Made by a program: the position numbers and the translations under genes. 64,000 nt of DNA from Halocynthiibacter namhaensis (GTDB lineage Bacteria > Pseudomonadota > Alphaproteobacteria > Rhodobacterales > Rhodobacteraceae), in contig NZ_JWIF01000064.1 of the NCBI RefSeq assembly GCF_000812685.1, forward strand, positions 1 through 64,000. The letters are read 5' to 3'. The notes beneath the pieces are model-generated. The model saw only the letters and a list, made by a program, of their open reading frames with translations, was not told the DNA's origin and did no database searches. Positions 7,919-15,993 of this stretch are shown piece by piece; position 1 is the first letter of the stretch; the number at the start of each line of letters is the position of its first letter.

Positions 7919-8725
7919 CTAGATGCTGATTTGACCGGCAATAGTATCTGCATCCCGTTCGAGGATGCTTAGGTGATACTCTGGGACTTCGGACTTATCG
8001 ATCATCCCTTGTGTCCTTGCGATGTGAAGCACGCTTTCGTTCCGTTTTATTTTTTCTATGACCAAACGCGAACATTTCGGGCCGGTTGATCCAGGTAGAC
8101 CCACGGTCATATGCAGCCCGGGTTTTGTCATCGTATCAAAGCCGTTTGACAGCTTGAAGACATGAAAGGTCACGCAAGGAATAATGTTGCCGTTATCTGC
8201 CATCACCAAAAACCCATTCTGCTTGATGAAAACCCCTTCAAAATAATGCGTGACCCCGGTGGAACGATTGGTGTTTCCTGATATCACCCGCGTCTTGTAC
8301 TTATAGACGCCATTGTCGTTGGTGATGGCCACTAAAGTTCTTATGTATTGGTCTGGAACCGAAAAAGACCGTTTGTGCTGCACGTAATATCCAGGCGATA
8401 AATCACGTTCGGTGATCTCTTCAAGGCCGGAACAATCCAAAAGTTGTGAAAACTGTTCGACATCGGCCCTTTTGTGTGGGGTTGTGTTGCGCGCGACAGG
8501 GTGTTCGGAAAATAAAACGCCTTGGTCGACTTCAAAGTAAGCCGCAATTTTCGCGAGCAAGGCCTGTCTCGGGATAGATGACCCGTTTTGATAGCGGGCG
8601 AATTGCTGGCGATTGATGCCAAGGTCGCGACAGATCTCAGAAACAGAGCTTTTCGTTTCGCATAATTCGCTTAAACGATCTGCAAAAACCATATTTCCTG
8701 ATCTTGCGGGCTGTGGGGCGGACAT
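7919..8725 (-). CDS. XRE-family transcriptional regulator, paralog 2
   Basis: A 268-residue regulator with an N-terminal Cro/C1-type helix-turn-helix (SSVSEICRDLGINRQQFARYQNG, residues about 25-50) and a larger C-terminal domain. It has the same layout as the regulator at 1665-2483 and a similar stretch in the C-terminal half. The start at 8725 has GGAGA 8 nt upstream. The gene faces a 99-residue orphan (9108-9407) across 380 bp of AT-rich DNA holding two interleaved inverted repeats built on GCGAAA. Those differ from the TTGTAAT-like motifs beside the paralog, so the two regulators may have diverged in specificity. Target and ligand are unknown. Confidence 0.8.
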   Translation of the reverse strand: MSAPQPARSGNMVFADRLSELCETKSSVSEICRDLGINRQQFARYQNGSSIPRQALLAKIAAYFEVDQGVLFSEHPVARNTTPHKRADVEQFSQLLDCSGLEEITERDLSPGYYVQHKRSFSVPDQYIRTLVAITNDNGVYKYKTRVISGNTNRSTGVTHYFEGVFIKQNGFLVMADNGNIIPCVTFHVFKLSNGFDTMTKPGLHMTVGLPGSTGPKCSRLVIEKIKRNESVLHIARTQGMIDKSEVPEYHLSILERDADTIAGQISI

Positions 8726-9107
8726 CAGGCGGGTCTCCGGATCATATTTATACCAACTACATACAAATCGAGCTATTCCAACATGCGCAGGCAGTCATGC
8801 GTTACGCCGGATATATCACAATGTTTCGCGCTTAACGCGAAATACGAAATCATATTTCGCATTTTAAGATTATATCCTTCGCATTTCGCTGTGCAATAGA
8901 AATATTTGATTTTCAAAAGAGCGAAATTAATAAGATCGACAAAAATACTTTTCACTATTTGCGTCATTTGTGAAAATAAATATGCATTTTCATATACCTT
9001 AGCGCGAAAGTAGGCAGTCAAATTTGAGAATTCCAATAGGCGGCGGCGATTGTTAATCTAAGTTGTTCACGTTGCAAATTTAATGTTCTCAAACCCGGAG
9101 GTTAAAA
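8726..9107. promoter_or_regulatory. AT-rich divergent promoter region with GCGAAA inverted repeats
   Basis: TTTCGCG, CTTAA, CGCGAAA forms a perfect 7-bp inverted repeat at 8824-8842. It overlaps GCGAAATA, 8 nt, TATTTCGC, a perfect 8-bp repeat at 8837-8860. Further GCGAAA or TTTCGC hexamers occur near 8880-8890, 8922 and 9003. The cluster lies closer to the XRE gene and resembles an operator array. No gene is seen in this stretch. Confidence 0.5.
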
Positions 9108-9407
9108 ATGTCCCTGTCTGAAATAACCATCACTCCCCCCTTTTTTCTTGACTGGCGGACAGCTTTTCGCAATCGGATAAGGCGCATTTGGCGCAACACA
9201 GGCGGTGCCAGCAGGGGCCAATGCCCTCAGTTTCAGGACGAAGATCCCAGCGAGGCATCTTTGTTTGAATGCATGTCATTGGCGGGTGTCCCGGTCGCAG
9301 AGGGTCGGCAAGTTGCTGCTGTGTTGAGACGCCATCGCAATCAGAAGTCGGACGAAAGGAGGCAGGCGGAAATAGATGATTGGCGTGAACTTCTATATCT
9401 AAACTAA
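9108..9407 (+). CDS. small protein of unknown function
   Basis: A 99-residue protein with a good ribosome binding site (GGAGG 6 nt before ATG). The N-terminal third is basic with aromatic residues (FFLDWRTAFRNRIRRIW), and the C-terminus is a charged helix (VLRRHRNQKSDERRQAEIDDW). There is no signal peptide or membrane helix. I recognise no family. It is divergent from XRE paralog 2 and has its own terminator, so it is a monocistronic unit likely under that regulator. It shows no clear similarity to the orphan at 2699-2953, which holds the equivalent place beside the other regulator. Confidence 0.6.
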   Translation: MSLSEITITPPFFLDWRTAFRNRIRRIWRNTGGASRGQCPQFQDEDPSEASLFECMSLAGVPVAEGRQVAAVLRRHRNQKSDERRQAEIDDWRELLYLN

Positions 9408-9430
9408 ACTCGAATACCCCATTTGTGTGA

Positions 9431-9461
9431 AAAGCCTCGCTATATATGCGGGGCTTTTTGC
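9431..9461 (+). terminator. Rho-independent terminator of the 99-residue orphan gene
   Basis: AAAGCCTCGC, a TATATAT loop and GCGGGGCTTT form a stem with one wobble, followed by TTG. Confidence 0.75.
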
Positions 9462-9499
9462 CGTTTGATGTGTTTGAAGCTGGGAAAATCTGGCGTGTG

Positions 9500-9983
9500 A
9501 TTTCCGTCGCTTCATCCGCTCACAGCTATGCGTGCATATATGAACATATAAAATACAATCCTCACGCTTCTGTGTATTGAACGTTACCATGGCCACCCCC
9601 AAATCAATCTCATCGGAAGCAACAAGACTTCCACCGAAACAAACGAACCCAGACCCGTAAGGAATATGAAAATGAAAACTGTAATCGCATCCATCCTCGC
9701 CCTGACTGTTGCTGCTCCTGCTTTTGCTGGCGCCAAAGACGTCGAAGCACATTTCGCACAAGACAACACTGGCATTGAAGCCGTTGTTTTGGACAGCCAC
9801 ACACCAATCACTGCAGAAGCTGTTGAAATCTTTGCAGATCTCGCAGCAGAGGCAGGCACCGGCATCGAAACCAAATCAAACCCAGTTGTTGGTGTGACGG
9901 CATCTTCCAAAGGTGGCGTGAACCCGGTTGCCGCAGCTTGGTTCGCAAGCCAATTGGCCTCAGAAGACGCATCAGACAAATAA
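9500..9983 (+). repeat. inverted duplicate of about 128-606 (leader plus exported-protein gene)
   Basis: This segment matches the reverse complement of about 128-606 along both the roughly 160 bp leader and the whole coding sequence, and ends at the stop codon. The terminators beyond the stop codons are unrelated. The copies lie about 9 kb apart in opposite orientation. Confidence 0.85.
9672..9983 (+). CDS. small exported protein of unknown function, copy 2
   Basis: About 103 residues with the same signal peptide as copy 1 (APAFA before GAKD) and about 94 percent identity to it over the whole length. Substitutions cluster in two places: DNHSP to DSHTP, and IEPQSNPVAG to IETKSNPVVG. As in copy 1, the second ATG (9672) has AAGGA 8 nt upstream, whereas the first (9666) has only 2 nt spacing. 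The mature protein is acidic and cysteine-free, with no recognised domain. It is a single-gene unit with a strong terminator. Retention of both copies with their leader suggests a selected dosage or regulatory role, which is inference. Confidence 0.8.
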   Translation: MKTVIASILALTVAAPAFAGAKDVEAHFAQDNTGIEAVVLDSHTPITAEAVEIFADLAAEAGTGIETKSNPVVGVTASSKGGVNPVAAAWFASQLASEDASDK

Positions 9984-10003
9984 GAATACCCACGACGAAA
10001 CGA

Positions 10004-10037
10004 GAAAAGGCCCAGAGGAAGCTCTGGGCCTTTTTGT
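10004..10037. terminator. bidirectional Rho-independent terminator
   Basis: AAAAGGCCCAGAG, a short loop and CTCTGGGCCTTTTT form a 9-bp GC-rich stem flanked by an A-run and a T-run. It serves the exported-protein gene on the plus strand and the BMP gene ending at 10058 on the minus strand. Confidence 0.9.
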
Positions 10038-10057
10038 TAATGTAGATGTTTCGAAGC

Positions 10058-11131
10058 TTAGTTCGGAATGTCGCCTTGAACGCCTTCAACATAAAAATCC
10101 ATGCCAGCAAGGGTGCCGTCGTCGGCGGTTTCACCTTCAGCCAACCAAACAGATCCGTCTTGTTTGTTGATTGGGCCGGTAAATGCGTGGTATTCGCCAG
10201 AAGAAATCGCATCGGAAATAGCCTGTGCTTCTGCTTGAACGTCAGCAGGAACGCGGTCAGAGAATTCGCCGATTTCTACCATGCCTTCGTTGATGCCATC
10301 CCAGGTGCTTGTGCTTTCCCAAGTGTCGTCCATCGCAGCTTGAACGCGCGCGATATAGTATGGCGCCCAGTTGTCGATGATGGATGAAAGACGCGCGGTT
10401 GGGCCGAATTGCTTCATGTCAGACGCTTGACCAAATGCCATGATGCCGCGTTCTTCTGCGATGGTCATTGCTGCTGGTGAATCTGTATGCTGCATGATCA
10501 CGTCAACGCCTTGTTCGATCAAAGCGGTGGCTGCGTCTGCTTCTTTCGCAGGATCAAACCATGTGTAGACCCAAACAATTTTGAACTCGACGTCTGGGTT
10601 CACTTTTTGCGCGTGGATGTAAGCAGAGTTGATGCCACGGATCACTTCGGGGATTGGGAAAGAGGCGATGTAACCCACTTTGTTGGTTTCCGTCATGCGA
10701 CCTGCGATGGTGCCCAAAACGGCGCGGCCCTCATAGAAGCGCGCGGAATATGTGGATACGTTTGGCGCGTTTTTATAACCCGTTGCGTGCTCAAAGCGCA
10801 CATCAGGGAATTTCGCAGCAACGTTGATGGTTGGGTCCATGTAACCGAAAGACGTCGTGAAGATCACGTCACTGCCGGACAAGGCCATTTGTGTCAAAAC
10901 GCGTTCAGCGTCCGCACCTTCTGGCACGGATTCAACGAAGGTGGTTTCAACCTTATCGCCGAAATGTTCAACAACCGCTTGGCGGCCTTGGTCGTGCTCA
11001 TAGGACCAGCCGAAATCGCCCACTGGGCCAACATAGACAAAGCTAACTTTCAGTGGATCGTCAGCAAAAGCCGCGCCGCCAAGGCCTAGGGCAAGCGTCG
11101 CGCCAGCCAAGATGGATTTTACAGAATTCAT
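10058..11131 (-). CDS. BMP family ABC transporter substrate-binding protein (nucleoside/purine type)
   Basis: Periplasmic binding protein of the basic membrane protein/PnrA family, 357 residues. A Sec signal peptide (ALGLGGAAFA before DDPLKVS) is present without a lipobox cysteine, so it is free periplasmic protein. Family features include FVYVGPVGDFGWSYEHDQGR near the start and VDVIMQHTDSPAAM in the middle. The matching permease and ATPase genes (13886-17518) lie 3 kb away, past three unrelated genes, and are cotranscribed with xanthine dehydrogenase genes. This suggests uptake of purines such as xanthine, hypoxanthine or nucleosides. The substrate is inferred. Confidence 0.85.
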   Translation of the reverse strand: MNSVKSILAGATLALGLGGAAFADDPLKVSFVYVGPVGDFGWSYEHDQGRQAVVEHFGDKVETTFVESVPEGADAERVLTQMALSGSDVIFTTSFGYMDPTINVAAKFPDVRFEHATGYKNAPNVSTYSARFYEGRAVLGTIAGRMTETNKVGYIASFPIPEVIRGINSAYIHAQKVNPDVEFKIVWVYTWFDPAKEADAATALIEQGVDVIMQHTDSPAAMTIAEERGIMAFGQASDMKQFGPTARLSSIIDNWAPYYIARVQAAMDDTWESTSTWDGINEGMVEIGEFSDRVPADVQAEAQAISDAISSGEYHAFTGPINKQDGSVWLAEGETADDGTLAGMDFYVEGVQGDIPN

Positions 11132-11476
11132 GTCTCTCTCCCGTGTTGATTACGATGCGAATTAAAATCGCATTATTCGTTCTTCATAATGGTAGGGTGC
11201 ACGGACGCGCAGCCACCATATGTCACCTGAGCAACATACTATGCAGGGCATGGGGTGACAGCAAGAACTTATCCCTCGGTCAGCTTGGTGGGCAAAGTGC
11301 TGGTAAAAGGTTTAATGACCGCAAACTATAGCCGCTTATACCTCCATATTTCGTATGCGACGGTCCCAGGTGGGTAAAGCAACTATGCAACAATCTTTAT
11401 TTCAAAAGATCTTCGGTTCTACTTTGAAAATAACCTGTGTTACTGGATCGTTTTTAATGGGTGAATGGAGTGTGAG
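11132..11476. other. intergenic region between the BMP gene and the outer membrane protein gene
   Basis: Divergent promoter region with no gene. It holds one copy of a 20-bp sequence, TGACAGCAAGAACTTATCCC (11256-11275), that recurs with one mismatch at 12165-12184. Confidence 0.5.
11256..11275 (+). repeat. 20-bp direct repeat, copy 1
   Basis: The sequence matches 19 of 20 positions with 12165-12184 in the same orientation. The two copies flank the outer membrane protein gene. Confidence 0.5.
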
Positions 11477-12127
11477 ATGCGCCATTGGGCTTTCTCGTTT
11501 TTGATGTTGTGTGCGACGAATTTGCAGGCACAAGTTCTGTCAGATAAATATTATGGTGGTTTTGCGGGCCTTTCCTATTCCGCGAATGTCGGGAGTTTGA
11601 CAAAGACTTCTCTGGCGACCGTCGACGTCGAATATGATCTCGGTGCCGGATATATTCTGGGTGCTGTGGTCGGGGGGCGTCTAACCGATAACCTTCGCCT
11701 TGAACTAGAAGTGTCACATACAGCAGTGCGTGGTGATGGCGGTGATTTCACTGCCGTAAGCGCATTTGGCAGCACCGCAGGAACATTCAGCGGTACAAAT
11801 AGCATCGATTACACCCATCTTATGGGCAATCTCTGGTATGATTTTGCTCAAGGTGGTGGTCGTAATCTGTATGTCGGCGGCGGCATCGGTGCTGCGTATT
11901 TGAATGTTAACCTGTCGGGAAATACCTCTGTTTCTGAAAACTATTGGCGCCCTGCAGGCCAAATCGGGTTTGGTGGAATACTCAAAATTGATGAAACCCA
12001 AAGCCTTGATATTGGCTACCGTATGAAACCCCTACCATCTGGTTCAGTTGGTCTTGCCGGTTCAACTGCGGAAATCGGTTCATACATCAACCATAGCATG
12101 GTTATTGGGTATCAGCGTAAATTCTGA
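11477..12127 (+). CDS. outer membrane beta-barrel protein
   Basis: A 216-residue protein with a signal peptide (FSFLMLCATNLQA before QVLS). Its alternating Gly- and aromatic-rich strands end in a C-terminal phenylalanine (YQRKF), the usual barrel-assembly signal. Segments such as YYGGFAGLSYSANVG and LYVGGGIGAAYLNVNL suggest an eight-strand OmpA/OmpW/Opa-like barrel. Two ATGs are possible. The one at 11477 has GGAG 6 nt upstream, which is ideal, while 11465 has none, so 11477 is used. It is a single gene with unrelated neighbours. The specific function (pore, adhesin or structural) cannot be told. Confidence 0.75.
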   Translation: MRHWAFSFLMLCATNLQAQVLSDKYYGGFAGLSYSANVGSLTKTSLATVDVEYDLGAGYILGAVVGGRLTDNLRLELEVSHTAVRGDGGDFTAVSAFGSTAGTFSGTNSIDYTHLMGNLWYDFAQGGGRNLYVGGGIGAAYLNVNLSGNTSVSENYWRPAGQIGFGGILKIDETQSLDIGYRMKPLPSGSVGLAGSTAEIGSYINHSMVIGYQRKF

Positions 12128-12164
12128 TCCATGAGGCCCAGCCCTGTTTGATCCCCGTGCCATA

Positions 12165-12184
12165 TGACAGCAAGAAATTATCCC
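12165..12184 (+). repeat. 20-bp direct repeat, copy 2
   Basis: TGACAGCAAGAAATTATCCC, the partner of the copy at 11256-11275, lies downstream of the barrel gene and upstream of the next membrane protein gene. Confidence 0.5.
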
Positions 12185-12302
12185 AAGCGGAGAAAACTTC
12201 GGTTGGGACTTGAGGGATGGGACCTCATGATATTTTTTGCTTGCACCAACGGGCGTCAGGGGTTTATCGGCTTCGAGATGATTTCACTATAACGAGCAAA
12301 CA

Positions 12303-13082
12303 ATGACACAATTTCCCCCACTGGGCGTGACAAATCTTGTCGGCGCATCTTTTTCAGCTTTTAGCAAACATTACCTCTCGCTGCTTTTGGCAGCCTTTAT
12401 TCCTATTCTTGTGGTGCAATTGATCGCGAATGCGATGATGCCCATGATCTTTGAGGATTTTCTCGCAAATCCTGCTGATCCAACAGCTATGTTTGGCACC
12501 CGTTATTTTCTCTTTCTGGCGGGAACGACAATTTTCAGCATTCTGCATTTGGGTTTTTTGATGATCGTCGCTGGACAGATCCTTCAGGGTAACGCCTCAA
12601 ATATTGGGGAAGCCGTAATAACTGTTTTGAAACGGGGTTTCATCTTAGTGGCTCTCACCGTTGTTATGTATGTTTGTGCTTCACTTGGCCTTATTTTGTT
12701 GATCATTCCCGGTATTGTTCTCATGGCAGCATGGAGCCTTGCAATGCCTGTAGTGATATTTGAAGGCAAAGGCTTTGAAGCGTTGGGATACTCGGCACAA
12801 TTGACGAAGGAATATCGCTGGCCAATCATTGGTGGGATGGTGTTGTTGATTGTCGCAATGGCGGTGGTTTCACTGGTGATTCAATACGGGCTGGGCATCG
12901 GTATTGCGGCTGCGAACCAATTGGATGCTCTTTTGGGACAACCAATCTGGATCGTTGCAATAAATGCCGTCATTGGCGCGGCTTTCATGGCGATTATGTC
13001 CCTGTTCACCGTGTTGCTATACACCCGCCTGAAAGACATCAAAGAAGGCGGTGCCGTTGGCGCAGAAGACGTGTTTTCTTGA
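12303..13082 (+). CDS. integral membrane protein of unknown function
   Basis: A 259-residue protein with about six hydrophobic segments, among them HYLSLLLAAFIPILVVQLI, a segment around ILHLGFLMIVAGQIL, and GLILLIIPGIVLMAAWSL. Long amphipathic loops and the central IIPGIVLMAAWSLAMPVVIFEGKG stretch resemble the membrane domain found in glycerophosphodiesterase-associated and DUF-type bacterial proteins, without a catalytic domain. No enzymatic motif is seen. It stands between a barrel protein and a convergent ion channel gene, so context gives no function. Confidence 0.7.
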   Translation: MTQFPPLGVTNLVGASFSAFSKHYLSLLLAAFIPILVVQLIANAMMPMIFEDFLANPADPTAMFGTRYFLFLAGTTIFSILHLGFLMIVAGQILQGNASNIGEAVITVLKRGFILVALTVVMYVCASLGLILLIIPGIVLMAAWSLAMPVVIFEGKGFEALGYSAQLTKEYRWPIIGGMVLLIVAMAVVSLVIQYGLGIGIAAANQLDALLGQPIWIVAINAVIGAAFMAIMSLFTVLLYTRLKDIKEGGAVGAEDVFS

Positions 13083-13111
13083 TCTGAATGCAGAAGGGTA
13101 GGGCGCTGGCT

Positions 13112-13870
13112 TTACCCTCCTGTGTCATCCTGATTTGGCTGTGGTTTCTCTTCATCGCGCAGAGGGCGCACATTGGTTTGGGTTTCCAAAAGGGCTGTTG
13201 TGATGATCGCGGATGGCACCGCCACAACGCCGAGGCCGATGAATAAAACGATGGCTGTAAAAAAGCGGCCGCCACTGGTGATGGGCACCATATCGCCGTA
13301 ACCCACAGTGGTGAAGGATGCGATCGCCCACCAGAAACTTTCCGGGATAGATGTGAAAACATCGGGCTGTGCGTCATGTTCAAACAGGTAAATCCCAACG
13401 GAACTGATATACAACATGACACCTGATAGAATGCCGAAAACGTAAAGTTCTCCGCGTACCAAATGCAACGCATCGCGCAGGCGGAATAGGATTAGGGACG
13501 AATGAAACGGTTTCAACATCCGCATCAAACGCATCAAACGCAGGGTACGCACGGCTTGCCATTGTGGGTTCAGCATTGCCAACGCCGGGGCGCAAGACAG
13601 CAAATCAATGATACCCCAAAAGCTGAACATATAGCGCAGCGGTTTGGGCGAGCAGGCTAACTTCAACAGATATTCCGTCACGAAGACGACGAGGATCACG
13701 ACCTCAAACCACCACAGCGCTTTTTCGACCCCAAGAGGCATGCCGGGTACGGTTTCCAACGCAATCGCCACAGCGGACAGGCCGATCATGACGTTCATCG
13801 CGGTGGTAACGCTGTGCCCCACCACTGGGTGGTCTCCGTCAAGGATCTGAATAATCTCGCTGCGTGTCAT
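13112..13870 (-). CDS. voltage-gated potassium channel-like ion transporter
   Basis: A 252-residue inner membrane channel of the 6-TM type. A voltage-sensor-like region with regularly spaced arginines (RTLRLMRLMRMLKPF) is followed by a pore loop carrying the potassium selectivity filter TVGYGD. A last helix and a short charged cytoplasmic tail (PLRDEEKPQPNQDD) complete the protein, and no RCK/TrkA domain is attached. Size and arrangement match the bacterial KvAP/Kch-like ion transporter family. It lies 15 bp before the permease operon end on the same strand but has its own ATG, and it is probably unrelated to transport of purines. Confidence 0.85.
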   Translation of the reverse strand: MTRSEIIQILDGDHPVVGHSVTTAMNVMIGLSAVAIALETVPGMPLGVEKALWWFEVVILVVFVTEYLLKLACSPKPLRYMFSFWGIIDLLSCAPALAMLNPQWQAVRTLRLMRLMRMLKPFHSSLILFRLRDALHLVRGELYVFGILSGVMLYISSVGIYLFEHDAQPDVFTSIPESFWWAIASFTTVGYGDMVPITSGGRFFTAIVLFIGLGVVAVPSAIITTALLETQTNVRPLRDEEKPQPNQDDTGG

Positions 13871-13885
13871 GGGCGAAATGCCCCC

Positions 13886-14821
13886 TTAATGTGTCGCGTG
13901 AAAAACCTTGCCCAGTGAGGCAGGCGCATTCATCGCGGCTTTGTTCTTATCGGCCGACATAATCACCAACACCACAATCGTGATGACATAAGGCGACATG
14001 GACAGATATTCGACGGGAACATCAAGGCCAGCGGCTTGAAGGTAAAGCTGTAAAAACGTCACGCCACCAAACAGCCAAGCGCCAAGCAGAACACGCCAAG
14101 GTTTCCAACTGGCAAACACCACAATCGCCAAAGCGATCCAACCTGCGCCTGCGGTCATGCCTTCGGTCCATTGTGGCACACGCACCAGCGACAGATATGC
14201 GCCGCCAAGTCCGGCACAAGCGCCGCCAAACATGATCGCCATCAGGCGAATGCGCACGACTTTGTAACCAAGTGCATGGGCGGCATCGTGGTTTTCACCA
14301 ACGGCGCGCAGGATCAAGCCAACACGTGTATATTTCAGCGTGGCCCAGACCCCGGCGACAATCGCGATTGCCAGATACACCATGAAATCATGGCTGAACA
14401 ACATAGGCCCGACGATGGGTAAATCAGACAGAATAGGTAGGTCCAATTTCGGCGTCGAAGGTGGTTTGATGCCCGCATAGCGTTGACCAAGAAGGGCGGA
14501 CAGACCCAACCCGAACAAGGTTAATGCAAGCCCGGTCGCGACTTGGTTTGACAGCAAGTATTGCGTGAGCAGCCCAAACAGCAAAGCCATCAAAGCTCCG
14601 CCAATCGCTGCCGCGCACATGCCCAGAAAGGGGCTGTCGAAATTCACGGTGATCATAAAGCCGCAGATCGCGCCAAAGATCATCATGCCTTCGACGCCCA
14701 GGTTCAAAACGCCTGACTTCTCGACAACCAACTCACCGATTGCTGCGAACATAATCGGGGTTGCAGCGATCATCATGGTGGTGATCAGAACCACCGGGTC
14801 AAATGAGGAAAGATCCATCAC
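13886..14821 (-). CDS. ABC transporter permease, nucleoside/purine type (second subunit)
   Basis: A 311-residue permease of the branched-chain amino acid/ribose superfamily, subgroup paired with BMP-type binding proteins. It is hydrophobic throughout, with the family stretches IGELVVEKSGVLNLGVEGMM near the N-terminus and TRVGLILRAVGENHDAAHALGY in the cytoplasmic loop that contacts the ATPase. It overlaps the upstream permease gene by 4 bp and is the last gene of the xdhA-xdhB-xdhC-ATPase-permease-permease operon. The binding protein is most likely the BMP protein at 10058-11131. Confidence 0.9.
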   Translation of the reverse strand: MMDLSSFDPVVLITTMMIAATPIMFAAIGELVVEKSGVLNLGVEGMMIFGAICGFMITVNFDSPFLGMCAAAIGGALMALLFGLLTQYLLSNQVATGLALTLFGLGLSALLGQRYAGIKPPSTPKLDLPILSDLPIVGPMLFSHDFMVYLAIAIVAGVWATLKYTRVGLILRAVGENHDAAHALGYKVVRIRLMAIMFGGACAGLGGAYLSLVRVPQWTEGMTAGAGWIALAIVVFASWKPWRVLLGAWLFGGVTFLQLYLQAAGLDVPVEYLSMSPYVITIVVLVIMSADKNKAAMNAPASLGKVFHATH

Positions 14822-15993
14822 GCGGCCTCCTTGCCAAATTTGATTTTGAAGTTGGTCAGCACATCCATTGCGAGCAGGAAGAACAGCAACATGCCCTGAA
14901 ACGCTTGGATCGCCGCTGCCGGTATCGACATTTGTAACTGTGCCAATTCCCCACCGATATAGGTCAGCGCCATCAGCAAGCCCGCCAGTAAGATGCCCAC
15001 CGGGTGCAATCGGCCCAGAAACGCCACGATGATTGCGGTAAACCCGTAGCCCACGTTGAATTTATCAGTGATCTGGCCAGCGGGGCCCGTGACCTCAAAC
15101 AAGCCAGCGAGGCCTGCCAATGCGCCGGATAAACCCATGCAGATGACGATCAAAAGGTTCGGGCGTACGGATGCAAACCGCGCCGCGCGTGGGCTTTCGC
15201 CGGTCAGACGGATCTGAAACCCCAGGATGTGGCGTGATAGCAATATGTAAGCCGCGATCACGGCGATGATGGCGGCCATTACGCCCCAATGTGCGCCGGT
15301 GCCTGCGATGAGTTCCGGGTTCGATGTGGCGGGGTAATGCGCGAGGTTGCGGGATCCAGGAAAGCCGTGTCCTTCAGGGTTTTTCAGCAAACCATTCGCC
15401 ATGGATTTTAGAATTTCCTGCGCGATATAGACCAGCATCAAGGATGTCAGGATCTCGTTTGTGTTGAATTTCGTCTTGAGTATCGCCGGGATCATGGCCC
15501 AAAGCGTGCCGCCGATCGCGCCTGCGATCACCATTAAGGGGAAGATGATCCATAGCTCTGCTGGGTAGAACGCCAAACCCGTGGCAGCGCCAAAAATCGC
15601 ACCCATGATGTATTGGCCTTCAGCGCCGATGTTCCAGATGCCTGCGCGAAAGCCCAAAGATAGGCCAATTGCGATCAACACCAATGGCCCGGCCTTCACC
15701 AGCAATTGCGGGCGGGAATAGCTGGCGAAATCGCCAAACAGCGGGTCCCAAAAGATAATGCGGATCGCTTCCAGTGGGTCTTTGCCAAGGGCCGCAAACA
15801 TTATGCCGCCCGCGATCATCGTTAGGACGACTGCCAGCAAAGGGGCTGCGATTGACCAAAGTTTTGAAGGTTGGGGGCGTGGCTCGAGCCTAAACACTAC
15901 AGATAAAAGCCAGATTCCTGGTGAAAGAAAGAACAAGGCCAGCGGGTTGCGATCATCTTTTGGGTTCGGGTTAATGTAGTTTTTAATGGACAT
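14818..15993 (-). CDS. ABC transporter permease, nucleoside/purine type (first subunit)
   Basis: A 391-residue permease with about ten membrane segments. Family stretches include FRAGIWNIGAEGQYIMGAIFG and, in the coupling loop, RLTGESPRAARFASV. An N-terminal cytoplasmic segment rich in Asn and Pro precedes the first helix. It overlaps the ATPase gene by 11 bp and the second permease by 4 bp, so translational coupling is likely. With those and the BMP protein it forms a complete importer. Linkage to xanthine dehydrogenase argues for purine base or nucleoside uptake. Confidence 0.9.
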   Translation of the reverse strand: MSIKNYINPNPKDDRNPLALFFLSPGIWLLSVVFRLEPRPQPSKLWSIAAPLLAVVLTMIAGGIMFAALGKDPLEAIRIIFWDPLFGDFASYSRPQLLVKAGPLVLIAIGLSLGFRAGIWNIGAEGQYIMGAIFGAATGLAFYPAELWIIFPLMVIAGAIGGTLWAMIPAILKTKFNTNEILTSLMLVYIAQEILKSMANGLLKNPEGHGFPGSRNLAHYPATSNPELIAGTGAHWGVMAAIIAVIAAYILLSRHILGFQIRLTGESPRAARFASVRPNLLIVICMGLSGALAGLAGLFEVTGPAGQITDKFNVGYGFTAIIVAFLGRLHPVGILLAGLLMALTYIGGELAQLQMSIPAAAIQAFQGMLLFFLLAMDVLTNFKIKFGKEAA

